Positions 12,133-23,625 of a stretch of 64,000 bases of DNA are shown piece after piece; positions within the stretch are counted from its first letter, which is position 1, and the number at the start of each line of letters is the position of its first letter. The notes below the pieces were generated by a model, which was not told the DNA's origin, did no database searches, and saw only the letters and a program-made list of their open reading frames with translations. The DNA is taken from NCBI GenBank assembly GCA_029891385.1, contig CM057233.1:32408540-32472539 (forward strand), written 5' to 3'. Source of the stretch: Erythroxylum novogranatense. Taxonomy: Eukaryota > Streptophyta > Magnoliopsida > Malpighiales > Erythroxylaceae. The position numbers were made by a program, and so were the translations under genes.

Positions 12133-13471
12133 ACCCCCTTCTCCAGAATATCCCCACTTAGAAAGATCATAACTTTCTACTCAGAACTCCAAATTAGACA
12201 CGGTTTGATTCGTTGGAAAGCTAAGAGAAAAATATACTACTTTACAGAAGGAAATTTTGCCAAAATCTATCTTTTTCAATTCCAAAATTGCCCCTAAAGT
12301 CAGAAGATAAGACTTTCATTCCTGCACCAACACTGCACCCAATTCTTAACTTCATGACAATATTTGAGACTCTTAGGCACATAATTGAAATTCTATGTCT
12401 TCTTATAAAATGTAGCCATATGTCTCTAGTTTAATCCAAATTAAGAAGCATCTCGTTTGGATTACTAGAGAAAACATTATGGTTAAAATACTGAAGTATA
12501 TTCAGTGAACATTTTTCAGATCACTACCAATCTTGTCTCCAAATCTTTCCTTATCACAACTCATACCAAGATCACTCTTTCTACTCTCTTGTCCAATATT
12601 TTCATGTTTTATATCAATGGAAAGATAAAACAACCTCTATAATGTTCATAAAGAACTCCAAAGTAACTTCACCCTCTAGTTAAGTCAATCTTCCAATCAA
12701 AGTTTCTGCCCGTTTAGCAATTACCTAAGCAATATCCAAACTTCAATTTATCATAACTTCTTGCCCCGATATCGAAAAATTGCATACTTTATGGCATTAG
12801 AAAGCTGGAAACATGAACTACAACTTTCATTAAGACCACTTTGGCCAAATATATCTAGATCAGTAAAGATTTTCCTTTGAAGTTTCTAACACCATTCTAA
12901 CCCATCAATTTCACATATCAACACATCACCACAAGCTCTTCAACTAAATCCTCTCAAACACAAAACACACAAATCTATACACAATTTATATTCTTACACA
13001 ATTGATCTTTCATATCCATATATAAATCCATGTCTCATTAACATCATAAGATAAATGTTTATAAAATTAAATGGCATTCTAAGCCATGCTACAACATCAG
13101 TATTCAAGTCCAAGTACAAAAGATACAAAACTCCATCATTCTCCACATATGACTGAAATCTTATTCTTGCAATAATCTAACTTAAAACACCACATGCATA
13201 ACCAACCAAATTATCTTTGCTTTCTAATTTCTTCAAAATTTTACACTTTCACTTTCTATTTCTTAATTTCAACTTTCATTTCAATCCACTTGAACTTTCA
13301 TAATCCATACAAATCTATTTGAAACCCAAAGTTATCCAATCAAACAAATCTTTTCTCATCAATTTCCTTAAGGCAAAAATATCTATAACTCCATTCATAT
13401 ACAAAAACTCTTATCAAATTTTTATTTTCATATTTCCAATTTCCACTAAAAGATCGGGGTCCAACACCAGC

Positions 13472-14206
13472 TAAGCAACACAATGGGATATCAAAGCATT
13501 GAAGTCTCAATATCTTCACCTACTGTAAAAATAAATTATTTTCGATAAGTACTCCATTACTCTCCTTTTCCTCTGTATACTTTATGGAGAATAATCTTTT
13601 ATTAAGGCACTTGTCTCAACACTGGATGAGACTGTGTACCTCTAGGAGACATTATCAAGAAACTCCTTCACTATGTATGTGTTCGGAAGTTCATTTTGTA
13701 GATGATTAAGTACGGATTCTTAATGGTCAGATATAATCTGTTAGACCGATCCTAGGTTTCATAGGTTATTTTATGAGTTGTCGAGCTCATGGATGTAAGT
13801 GGAGATGGCTTACTAATCCATACGGCCATTTCACCACATCTATCTCCATAACCTTCAAAACATCCTCCGTCCAATTCTATATCTATTTCTTTATATCGAA
13901 ACCAACAAGGGTTTCAATGGCGACACCGATTTAGTTGAATGAAAAGGTGACTTCATCATGATAAACTTTAATTCAGCCCTAATGTAGGACAACAACGATA
14001 CTAAAGTCATTGAATAATATCTTATCTGAAAATCCGATCACACATATTATAAAACACCTTTGGGCTGAATACATAATATATGCAATTAGACTTTCACACA
14101 TAAAAGTGATCGGAGTATAAACTATCAACTCTCATGACACTACCACCTTTGGGTGAATAGATCACTTAAGCAACAACCTCTCTCCATCTAACGTTTTTAT
14201 GCACAT
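13472..14206 (-). mobile_element. copia-A fragment 2
   Basis: Sequence between the solo LTR and the Athila-like element. By position it belongs to the minus-strand copia-A, between its integrase remnant and its leader, where gag would lie. I cannot read a convincing gag frame: all frames are short and broken. The assignment rests on the nested layout, since both flanking insertions have matching target duplications and continue the same host sequence. Confidence 0.45.
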
Positions 14207-15807
14207 TGATTGAGCCCAAGTTTACCTTACTAATTGGTTGCACTTTTACTAGTCTTAATGTACTTTTTTGACTCTTAATTTGTGATTTTTGTGCCTTAAT
14301 TAGTCCCTTACAGTGAGCTTACACTTTATACAATTTGATAGAAAAATTGTCACAAATTGACATTAATTCCATCATAATTTATCCAAGGGCAATTGATACT
14401 GCAAATTGTTGTTTCATATTGTAGGGGACAAAGAGAGTCAAAAGGTTGAGAAGAAGTCTACACGCTGCGACGCCAACAAAACAACACGCCACCGCGAGGA
14501 TCCAAGAACTGCACGCCATCGCGCCTACAAAACATCTCGCCGCAGTGAGGATCCAAGAAGAGCACGCCTCGACGCCAATCAAGTAACACTCCGCGACGAG
14601 CAATCCAAGAAGACATGCTGCGACGTCTAAGAATCATCTAGACGTGACGAATAGACAAATATCCAGACTTCATTTGGAAAGATCTTTCACTGTACTGACC
14701 CGATCCGCATCCATCATCTAAAAAACCTTGCTATTTTTAGGTCAGGCAGGATATCTTTCAGAGACGCTTTGGAGGCAGTAGACGAATATCTTTTCCACCA
14801 TCATTTTCCATTTTCTCATCTTCGATCACCACCATCATCTGTACAGCTTCGCCAGTATCTACTGCAACCATGGGTGACGTCCAATCTTCAACAGTCGTGA
14901 GAGAGTCCAGAGTCATGCGTAACTAAACCACATTTCCTATTGAAGATGTAGCATCGACTTGAGTTCACCGATTCTAAAAGGGAGTTAATCTGACATCGTC
15001 AAGTTTAATTACAGTGTTGTAAATTCCTGAGTTAGGGTTTACTTCTTGTAGTTAGATTAGCTTGGTTATAGTTTAATCAAGTGTTGAACGATGTCTTGTG
15101 TTATGGATTGGTTAATGTAGAACTTCGATGCTCAATATATGAATTCTCATATATGTCTTTTGGTGATTGTGTTAACCCTTTTTATCTTCCTAGTTGTGTT
15201 TGATAATGAGATTGTGTTTGAACCAATTGACCTGTTGCATTAACTTGTCCATTTCACACATTAAGATGCATTTAACAAGGTTTTAGTTAACGGAGTTCGT
15301 TGATTAAAATCTTGGACTTAAGGAATCCCTCAAGGTTCTAAGGCTTAAGAGCACTTAATGAGATCTTGAGAAATGGAGTTCATTGATCAAGATCCTAGAC
15401 TTGAGGAGAAGTATTTAAAGTTGTTATTTGAAAACTTAGTGAATTTCACTTCCCAAAAATTATTTTGAACCATGATAGCCTAAACTCGTTTTCAAGAGAA
15501 TTTATTATCATTTGCTTATTACTCAAATTTTCAATTCCATTTACTTCTTAAAAATCCAAAAATATACTTTTTATACTTTGTCCTTCAATTTAGTTAAATT
15601 TCCTTACTTCTCTTTAATGACCAAAACCCCCATTTTATCAACTTTGATTGCAATTTTTGACAATTAGACTAGCTTAGACCTTTTTCACTCGGTTCCAATT
15701 AAGTGAGAAGACCCGAGGTTGCAACCTATACTGCAATCTTGGAATTTATTATTTTTGACCGGTTTCCTAGGATCGATCTTAAGGTCAAATTGACAGAGTC
15801 GCGATCA
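14207..15807 (+). repeat. Athila-like 5' LTR (1601 bp)
   Basis: It begins TGATTGAGCCC after the cacat duplication and ends GTCGCGATCA just before the primer site. It matches the 3' LTR pieces 42999-43909 and 49163-49801. At 14459-14640 it carries a GC-rich repeat of about 51 bp built on CGCCGCGACG-like words; this copy has one more unit than the 3' LTR. A partly palindromic stretch with repeated TTGATTAA-type words lies at 15290-15400. There is no coding content. Confidence 0.9.
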
Positions 15808-15810
15808 AAA

Positions 15811-15828
15811 TGATGTCGTTGCTGGGGA
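15811..15828 (+). promoter_or_regulatory. Primer binding site, tRNA-Asp type
   Basis: tgatgtcgttgctgggga lies three bases after the 5' LTR. It resembles the Athila-type site TGGCGCCGTTGCCGGGGA, complementary to the 3' end of tRNA-Asp, with a few changes. It would prime minus-strand cDNA synthesis. This separates the element from the tRNA-Met-primed copia and chromovirus elements around it. Confidence 0.7.
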
Positions 15829-16124
15829 ACCAAGAAATTTGTTTACCGTAGGATAACCATTTCCATCTCATTTCAATTGTCATTGATAATTGGAATCTTT
15901 GTTTTTGCAGTGCATTTAGTATAGGTTTTGATTTTCCATTGCACAAGCATACTTCATACTTTAATTTTTTTCTCTTACTTAAGAAAATTTTCACACATAC
16001 ACACTCATACATACATCCATACACTCATACACTCGCATTCATTACATTTCACTTTTATTCGACTTTGTGTGATTATGAGAAAATTTTGTTACTACATCTT
16101 TTGTTTGTGGATTAATTTTTGCGC

Positions 16125-16963
16125 ATGCCCAGGAGAGGTAGACTTGTTCAATTCCAACCTGAAGTTGAGAGACACTTGCGGAGACTTAGGAAAGAGAGGA
16201 AAGAACAAGAGAGGAGTAGATTAGTTGAGCGAGAAAGAGAAAATATGGCTAAAAATCCCAACCTTTTCCCAAATCCTGACTTTCCCGCATACCAACCTAG
16301 AAATGGAACTAATGGAGGAAATAGTGAGCATGAGAGAGTAGGAGAAAACAATGAGAATCAGAGACGTAGGACTATTAGGGAAGCAACAACTTCTGATGTG
16401 CATTATGATCCATTTACTGCTGCTTGCCCTAATTTTGATGTTAATTTTGATGTTAATTTTGAAGTTAAAGGATTGTTGATTAATTCCCTTCCTAAATTTC
16501 ATGGCTTGGCAGGAGAAGATCCGTACATGCACCTACAGTCTTTGACGATGATTTGTCAGAGCATGAAGCCAGTAGGAGCAACATTGGACCAAGTGCTATG
16601 GAAGGTATTTCATTTGTCCTTGGAAGGAAAGGCACGAGAGTGGTACATGAGTCTCCTAAGGCATCTGGCTAATGCTTATCATAGCTGGACCAATTTGAGG
16701 AAGGCCTTTTTGGAGAAGTATTTTCCAGCTTCCAGGACATCATCAATGAGGAAGGAAATTTATTCAGCTTGCCAAGAGTATGATGAATCACTATATGACT
16801 ACTGGATGCCCCCATCACTAAATTCCCGATGAGCAATTGGTGCAATATTTCTATGATGGGTTGAAGAGTCAAGAGAAAGGTATGTTAGATGCTGCATCTG
16901 GAGGATCTTTGATTGATCTTACAACATTGGAAGCATGGGACTTGATCAAGAAGATGGCCTTGA
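16125..16963 (+). pseudogene. Athila-like gag, N-terminal part (interrupted by copia-B)
   Basis: The first ATG is at 16125 (MPRRGRLVQFQPEVERHLRR), followed by a basic, Arg/Lys/Glu-rich N-terminus. The gag core then reads LLINSLPKFHGLAGEDPYMH and LSLEGKAREWYMSLL, with TNLRKAFLEKYFP and RKEIYSACQ, the pattern of Athila/Tat gag. Near 16800 a small deletion shifts the frame, and a TAA replaces Gln before IPDEQLVQYFYDGLK. The frame then runs to KKMAL at 16963, where copia-B entered. After removal of copia-B it continues exactly at 26676 (NHQQYSVRDSNG). It would form the particle shell; it is broken by at least a deletion, a stop and the insertion. Confidence 0.88.
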
Positions 16964-18895
16964 TGTAGGAAAATCACGGGAGGTACATCACATGTACCGG
17001 CAGCGGAAAATAAAAATTTTTGTTCCCGGGACTTTCCCAAAACCCAGGATCTTGGTATCCGTATGAAGACATCAACCTAAATAGCCAAAAGAGACTATCT
17101 CTAAAGGTGATCCACGCAGAGATCAGAAAAACTAACCGGATCAAACCCCTTTGACCCGGAAATAGCTAGAACAGATTAAAGCCTACTAGAGCCTACCTCT
17201 GTCCTGGAGAGCTTCAGACTGGCGTTGGACAAGACTTGGAGAAGAAGAGAAATCAATGGTTGAAGAAGAAGAAGCCTTGAAATCACCATTCCAACTTTCC
17301 TTAACACTTAAGGAAAAATTCTTTTCTTCTTTCTCCATGGAGAAACCGTCGACTCCTCCATCCCATAAGCCCTCTTTTATGTCTCTTTTAACTCTTTTTA
17401 AAAGATTCCATAAGCTTATGCCAAGTGTAAGCTTAATAGCCACTCATTTCATAAAGTAAACTTTGAAAAGTCAATGGCTATCTCTTCCTTTCCAATTCCA
17501 ACGTACATGCCATATAAAATTCATAATTAATTAATTAATTTACTTAATTAATTAATTAGAATATAATTGCTAAGGTCCATCCAACTGGAATTGGTTCTAC
17601 GGCCTCAGGGCCCCGATCTTTCAAATGACCTTTAAACCTTTCTTAGCAATATCGATGTCGCGATCTCATCGGGACATATCCCAATCCCATTGGGATCCAT
17701 TTAATCTAATGCTCTCCATAGCTGGAACTCGGTCCAATTACTATTTTGGTTTCTCAAACACTCTTACGTGTGACCCTTTAGGCTCCGGTTATGTTGGCCA
17801 CTTAGATTAACAATTAATCCAGAGCAAGTCATGAGCGGTATCTAGCAACACATCATGACCCCAATTGATCGGAAAGTAATCGGTTTGATGTATTCATCAC
17901 GAACCGGATCACAAACCCTTCCATGTACAATTACAGTGCAATTCGTCCTTTCACCATCCTATACCCCACTTGGTTATGAGTATGGTAAAAGTGTCAACTC
18001 TCACTAGACTGAGTCTAGCCCAAGTGATATCGTTCTCGTCCTGGGACTCATTACTCTATATGTCAATGAAGACACTCTTCATGACATACATGCTGGCCAA
18101 ACCTTAGTAATGATCCCGACAAGAGGCTATGGGTATCTCTTTCGCTAATCCGTAAGTGGTGAATCCTTTATTGGCTACTCAATTATCTTGAATACCTCAA
18201 GTCGCACCCAAGCACCACCCTATGAGTTACCTCCGAAGGCAACAAGGAATGGAGTCAAAGCAGTGATCAAGATTCAAGATATCCTTGAGTACCTCAAGTC
18301 TAAGGATACTTGCACCATTGCTATGATGAGATTATCACTGACACTTAGATAAGATATCCATGTGATGATCTCATGGCAGGTCATCCAATGTACTTACTAC
18401 CGCTAGTAAGCATCCACATGTCAATTCTAAATATCTCATATTTACAGTTTCTGAGATCCACTGCTTGATCCAATCAGGAATATGACATGTGTTAGTCTAT
18501 CCGGATTAATGATGTCCATCTCATTAATCCTATGACTAGGAGAATTTAGATATCTTGACATAATTGCACATGATAGGAATCTCGATAGTATGATCACATC
18601 ATAATTTCCTTCATGCTATGTCATATATCATGGACTTCATTAATTGATTAAAGATTCAATCAATTCATAAACAATGTTTATGAATATCAAATTAATGAAT
18701 AAAGCCTTTTCTTTATTTATTCATAAAGTCCGCTCACGACTTTGAATAAAACGCAGCTAAAGGGATTGCCTTTAGGGCATAAATGAAACGATCGATGTCT
18801 TGAATAAGTCGACTTATCGAATGAACAAGTCGACTTATCAAGATCGACATGTGTAAGTCGACTTACACATGGTACAAGTCGACTTATCACTTACA
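16964..18895 (-). repeat. copia-B 3' LTR (1932 bp)
   Basis: On the plus strand it begins TGTAGGAAAATC and ends ATCACTTACA; it matches 24745-26670 over its whole length. Differences are small indels and substitutions, several in GC-rich or CCG/CAG spots. Its plus-strand right end holds four AAGTCGACTT palindromes (18806, 18827, 18855, 18876). An imperfect palindrome of TTAATTAA words lies at 17522-17560. The short open frames near 17186-17459 recur unchanged in the other LTR and are not genes. Confidence 0.95.
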
Positions 18896-18912
18896 AATCT
18901 CCCACTTGACCT
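18896..18912 (-). promoter_or_regulatory. copia-B polypurine tract
   Basis: On the minus strand the sequence just before the 3' LTR reads gtcaagtgggagattt. It is purine-rich and in the expected place for the plus-strand primer. Confidence 0.7.
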
Positions 18913-18925
18913 AAAGCCAATCGCC

Positions 18926-19300
18926 TTAGTATCTAATACCATAAGCGAGTCCATGAGAATCATAATTCTCCTGTGACAATGACTTTGTCAACGAAACAGC
19001 AACACTTTTCTCTGTGGGAATTCTCTCTATTAGGATATCATCTCGACTAATGATCTCCCGAATCGGCGAAGTACCAGTTCGGATCGTCGATAAGACCTTG
19101 GTTCCTTTGCTCACAAGACTAGCCCCATTGTATCACAATACAATCCTATGGGCCCATCACGCTAGGGACCGATCAAGTTCAAGAATGAACTTCGATCCAA
19201 ACCGCTTCCTTTGCGCATCTCACGCGGCAATGTACTCGCTTCGTTGATAAATCGCAGTCCTCTCTTGTTTGGAACTTTTCCAATGGACCGCCACGCTATT
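18926..19300 (-). pseudogene. copia-B RNase H, C-terminal part
   Basis: The frame at 18926-19114 reads IREIISRDDILIERIPTEKS, then VAVSLTKSLSQE and HGLAYGIRY. This is the last part of the copia RNase H, where the family has the pattern IR..I..GDI.V..I.T....AD.LTK.L ending in MG(I/L)RY. Ala-Asp of the usual ADPLTK motif has become Ala-Val, so a conserved acidic residue is missing. Upstream parts continue to about 19300 with breaks. RNase H would degrade the RNA strand during cDNA synthesis. It is non-functional as it stands. Confidence 0.75.
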
Positions 19301-19499
19301 CAAGTGTGAATGTATATAACCCGATTGTGATTCGTAATCATCCTTATCGATTAAATACTAGCATCGAATGCCCGCCACTGGAGATTTCCATCTCCATAGA
19401 TCAAGAAAACATCCTTAGTGCTTCACAAGTACTTGAGGATATTCTTGATGACCACCCAATGACCCTCACCAGATCCGATTGGTATCCGTCGTAACACTT

Positions 19500-20300
19500 A
19501 GAGCATAACGATACATCGGGCCTCGTATATAGCATTGTTCCATGTTAAACCTCTTTAGCATCTCATCTATATAACGATGATTGTGAAAGACCAAGCAACC
19601 TTTTGATTTATCTCTATAAATCTATATCCTTAGGATATATGTTGCTGCACAAAAGTCTTTCATCGCAAATTGATTGGACAACCAAATTTTAACTGATTGC
19701 AGCATAGAGACATCGTTTTCCTAGTAACGAGATGTCATCTACATACAACACAAGGAATACGATTGCGGTCCATTAACCTTCTTATACACACAATGATCAT
19801 CCGGATTTTGTGAGAAATCAAACTCTTTGATTGACTCATCAAACGGATAATCCAACTCTGGATGCTTGCTTCAATCCAAACATGGATTTACGAAGCTTGC
19901 ATACCATTTCGCCATCGATGGAAGTGAAACCCTCGGGTCAGGTCATACACATCCTCTGCAGATTTCCTCTCGTGAAAGTTGTCTTCACATCCATTTGCCA
20001 TATCTCATAATCATAATGAGTGGCAATGGCTAGGAGTATCCTAATGGATTTAAGCATTGCTGCTACGGGTCAAGGTTTTGTCATAGTCAACTCTTTATGC
20101 GTGACGAAATCCTTTGACGAAGCATTGCTTTATAGGTAATCAAATTACCATCCATGTTGGTTTTCTTCGAAAACTCCTTTGCACCACAATGGGTTTTATC
20201 CTTCGGTGTAACAACCAAAGTCCATACTTGGTTTTCATACATGGAATCCATTTGATTTCATGGCACAAAGCCATTTTTCGATTCGAACTCTTGTAACCTC
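19500..20300 (-). pseudogene. copia-B reverse transcriptase
   Basis: On the minus strand the segment near 19990-20060 reads AMLKSIRILLAIATHYDYEI, leading into the conserved QMDV region. The catalytic YVDD is intact in LYVDDISLLG, with its codons at 19734-19745. It is followed by LSNQFAMKDF and then IDEMLKRF near 19550, as usual for copia. Stops and small frameshifts lie between these blocks, so no long frame remains. It would copy the element RNA into cDNA in the particle. The N-terminal half of the domain, up to about 20300, is the most eroded. Confidence 0.82.
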
Positions 20301-20789
20301 TTCATAGGTAGTAGGCGCATCATCTCATATGAGCAATCGTCATTCATTCACTCATGAAATTCATATCTCTAGAACAACGGTCGTATCCTACTTAACCTAC
20401 TAAATTGTGTGTAGTAGAAGGTTGAACTGTTATCTCATCTATATGAGTTCGGTTGTAGGTTCAGCATTGATCTATGTTTGTTCGAGCATCTTGAACTTTT
20501 CCAAGTTCAACTTTGCTCCCACCGCCCTCTTGTAAAAGAAACTCTTTCTTTAAGAAAACAAGATGCTTGGAAACAAACAACTTTTGTTCCTAAGCAAGGT
20601 AGAATTGATATTCCACGAACAAACACTTGTCGATTTTGCATCGTTAATCGACCGTGTCCGCTTCACATAAGGTGACAACCCCAAACTTTCGATGAGAAAG
20701 ATAGGCTTTCAGTTAATCCACATCTTATATGGAGTAACATCAATCGCCTTTAATGGAACTCTGTTTAGCAAGTAAACAAATTGTCTTGA

Positions 20790-21361
20790 GCGCATATTCC
20801 CAAAAGCTGTAAAACCTATCATCAATCGCACTAAGTCTAACAAGGTTCGATTTCTCCTTTCACCACACCATTGTGCTGCGGCGTGTAAGGTGGAGTATAC
20901 TGAGATAAAATCCCATTATCTCTGAGATAATCAAAAACTATATCTCTGAAATAATCAAAAACTATTGGTCTAAGCATTTTCCACCACGATCAGATCGTAA
21001 TGTATTCATACTTTTACCAAGTTAGTTTTCTACTTCATTTCAATTATTTGAACGCTTCAAACGCTTCAGATTTGTATCTCTGAATCTGGTACCTATATCG
21101 TGAATAATCACCGATAAAAGTAATGAAGTAACGACAACCACTTCTAGCATGGATGGACATCGGACCGCATACATCTGAATGTATTAGGTCTAATATTCCA
21201 TTCATTCGTTCACCCTTTCCTTTAAAGGATAACTTAGTCATCTTGCCTAATAAACAAGATTCGCATGTGTCATATGATTCATAATCAAATGACCCTAAAC
21301 ATCCACTCTTATGGAGCTTAGCGATGCGTGTCTCATTTATTTGGCCGTTCGACAATGCCAT
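20790..21361 (-). pseudogene. copia-B integrase
   Basis: The frame 21044-21361 reads LHKSGCLGSFDYESYDTCES then CLLGKMTKLSFKGKGER, which is the GAG-pre-integrase/zinc-binding region. LDLIHSDVCGPM follows with the first catalytic Asp, then GCRYFITFIGDYSRY, where the family has D-D-S/YSR. At about 20850-20900 the TPPYTPQHNGV block of the catalytic core is readable, but the downstream Glu motif is altered (VVKGEIE). It would insert the cDNA. It is broken by frameshifts between 21044 and 20900. Confidence 0.85.
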
Positions 21362-21539
21362 CGAAGAAGTTGATTTTAAATTATCTCGATTATGTCTTTT
21401 CGCGTCATTGACATTCGAATTGGATATGACATATCTAATATGTCAATTCAATTGCATAATGTACCAAAGAGCATAGAGCCTTCCATTCAACTAATAAAAC
21501 AACCATTGCTACTAAAAGTCCAATGGAAATCAGCTCTAT

Positions 21540-21800
21540 TTAAACATAAAACATACAATATGTTCTTTGTTTAAAACAGGTACAAAATGTCAATTATCCA
21601 ATTTGAATACAAGCCCAGTAGGGAGTAACAAGACATAAGTGTCTACGGCTAATGTAGCAACTCTTGCTGCATTACCTTCACGAAGGTCTAGTTCTCCTTG
21701 AATGAGCTTTCTACTGTTCCTGAGGCCCTGCATATCATTTCATATGTATGAGTCACATCCGGTATCAAATACCGATATGTTTTGATCAGGAATAGTATTA
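21540..21800 (-). pseudogene. copia-B protease
   Basis: On the minus strand, near 21760, FDTGCDSYI carries the catalytic DTG of a copia aspartic protease. It is followed by a TGA and then NDMQGLRNSRKLIQGELDLR and LPTGLVFKLDNWHFVPVLN, typical of this family down to about 21545. The stop lies where the family has Cys (SHIC). It would process the polyprotein. Because it lies directly between the gag zinc knuckle and the integrase, the order supports copia. Confidence 0.82.
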
Positions 21801-21875
21801 ACCTCAATGACAAACATAATTGAAGGAGTAGAGGCATCTGATGCCTTTTACTGCTTCAGGGACTCCAGATAGATT

Positions 21876-22619
21876 TTACAGTTTCGCCTCTAGTGGCTAG
21901 ACTTGCCACAATGAAAGCAAAATCCTTTTGGGGAAGTTTCTTTGGTTTTTCCTTGATGGCACTTCCATTTGGTTTCTTGGCCTTTTTCTTCTTTGAACTA
22001 GAAGAAGAAGCATCCACCATTAACACTTGCTATCTCTCTTGATAGCCTTTCATTGTCTTGAAAGCAGATTGATCAGCTCAGGAATTGTTGTGGATATTTG
22101 GTTTATCCGATAGTTTATCACAAACTGTGAATAACCATCAGACAATCCAACTAGAATTAAGTCTCTACTTAACTCATAATCCATTACAAATCCTAAGACA
22201 GCCAATCTCTCAATATAGCCATTCATCTTCAGGGCATACTGCACAGCAGATATTCCTGGAGTCATCTTTGTGGTGAAGAGAAGCCTTGAGGTCTCGAACC
22301 TTTCAGACCGAGCTTACTCATCAAACAGCTCCCTAAGATGAAATACTATAGAGTGAGCATCCATGGACTCGTGCTGCTCCTGCAGCTCTAGTGAAATCAA
22401 GGCAAGCATAAAGCAAGTATCCATATCACTATCCTTTAGATGCTTACAATATGTTTTCTGATCCTTATCAGAAGCATCGACAGCAGGTGCAACTGGAAGT
22501 GGAACATCTAGGACGTATCCCAGTTCCTCAGATCTAAGAACAATTCTCAGATTCCTCAACCAATCAAGAAAATTCGGTCCAGAATAGAGAGCGAAATTCA
22601 CACAGAAAGACTTCTTCAA
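21876..22619 (-). pseudogene. copia-B gag with zinc knuckle
   Basis: The first frame starts MKKSFCVNFALYSGPNFLDW at 22619 and reads WLRNLRIVLRSEELGYVLD and later LISLELQEQHESMDAHSIVF, a UBN2-type copia gag. A TAA at 22314-22316 replaces Gln before ARSERFETSRLLF. The frame continues to MNGYIERLAVLGFVMDYELS and LINLLSRQ near 22050. A nucleocapsid zinc knuckle follows at about 21880-21920 (CFHCGKSSH, then RRNC; CX2CX4HX4C), with a TAG at a Trp position between the His and the last Cys. Gag would form the particle and bind the element RNA. The start is chosen because it is the first ATG after the long leader and fits the family. Confidence 0.83.
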
Positions 22620-22796
22620 TCAACCTAGCGCGATAGAGAGAAGGAATGATAGGATAGAAATGCCTGCATGATCATAAGGACTTGCATGACATGCATATGG
22701 CTCCCACTAGTTTCCTAGAATCCATAACCCTCTTTACGAATCCAGAGAAACAAAGTGACATAATGTCCTAGTGGGTCGATATCCGATATTGCTAAG

Positions 22797-23192
22797 AGTG
22801 ACCTTGAGTTTGCCCAACAAGCCACAACTTAGGTCAATCGGTAGGTATCGATCATACCAATTGTATCATCGATAACCGACATTGAGAATGACCTTGAGTT
22901 TGCTCAACAAGCCACCTTATGTCTCGGGAGGTATCAGATATACCAATTACATCTTAGACACAACTATCGATCGATCTTTATCAACTTGTTGATGTGTGCA
23001 CTTCATTCAGTATCAACTCTTTGATCGCATACATCCCGATGTACACTACCCAACTTCGCCTCGTCCACGTTGACCTTGAGTTTGCTCAACAAACCAACGC
23101 TTCGGTGAAAACCGACCCATTAATCAGAAAATCTTATTTTCATGGTTCGAACATATCCGTATAGAGTGAGCTTGAGTTTGCCCAACAACCCA
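22797..23192. repeat. Four dispersed copies of a 25-bp motif
   Basis: The words gaccttgagtttgcccaac and variants, each followed by aagccac or similar, start near 22799, 22889, 23071 and 23166. The steps are about 90, 182 and 95 bp, so they fit a period near 92 bp with one copy lost or diverged. The sequence between copies is not clearly repeated. The function is unknown. Confidence 0.85.
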
Positions 23193-23393
23193 GCCCTATA
23201 AGAACTCTGGTTCTTACCATATTAATGGAAGGCGTTAGTTTTCATATACCGAGGAGGGTTTTCGGGTCTCATCTAATTCTTCTCCAAGCCGTAGGATTAT
23301 AGTCACCATGACTATAAGATATGATTTAGGACATTTCATCAATCACATTGAGTCTATACCTAAAATCATCAATCATCCCACATATGCATGCCA

Positions 23394-23625
23394 CAAGTCG
23401 ACTTTCATCAAATGCAAGTCGACTTATGCTTCTGCCCACACACAAGTCGACTTGTATGACACAAGTCGACTTATGTCATCTGCCCATAAACAAGTCGACT
23501 TACAAGGTACTACAAGTCGACTTATACTGAGATCTTGAACAAGTCGACTTATTCTATCCACAAGTCGACTTATCCAAAAATATTGAACAAGTCGACTTAT
23601 TTCATATACAAGTCGACTTATTCAG
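23394..23625. repeat. Array of ten AAGTCGACTT palindromes
   Basis: Ten copies of AAGTCGACT(T) occur in about 230 bp, most extended to acaagtcgactta. The first is at 23394 and the last near 23611. Spacing is irregular, about 20-30 bp. The same word occurs four times at the end of each copia-B LTR. Translations of this stretch give meaningless repeating peptides, so it is not coding. Confidence 0.95.

Larger units (their letters stand above)
8218..13466 (-). repeat. Solo LTR of a large-LTR family, minus strand (5249 bp)
   Basis: It starts TGTTGGGACCCG and ends GGGGTCCAACA on the plus strand, so on the minus strand it reads TGTTGGACCCC...GGTCCCAACA. It is flanked by a perfect 5-bp duplication ccagc (8213-8217 and 13467-13471). 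No primer site, tract or coding interior is present, so this is an LTR left after recombination removed the rest of the element. Minus-strand blocks match the LTRs at 43910-49157 and 58926-63286, for example the segment around GCGTTGGATTTCTAAGAC near 11840. It carries a 34-bp repeat array (11957-12132) and a TATA-like box at 11271-11279. Confidence 0.9.

Noticed and set aside
17186..17459. 85- and 67-residue frames, recurring at 24961-25234
   Set aside because: They are the same LTR sequence read in both copia-B LTRs, with no family motif.
23308..23538. Open frames of 76 and 60 residues with repeating peptide words
   Set aside because: They are translations of the AAGTCGACTT array in two frames, inside the leader of a minus-strand element.
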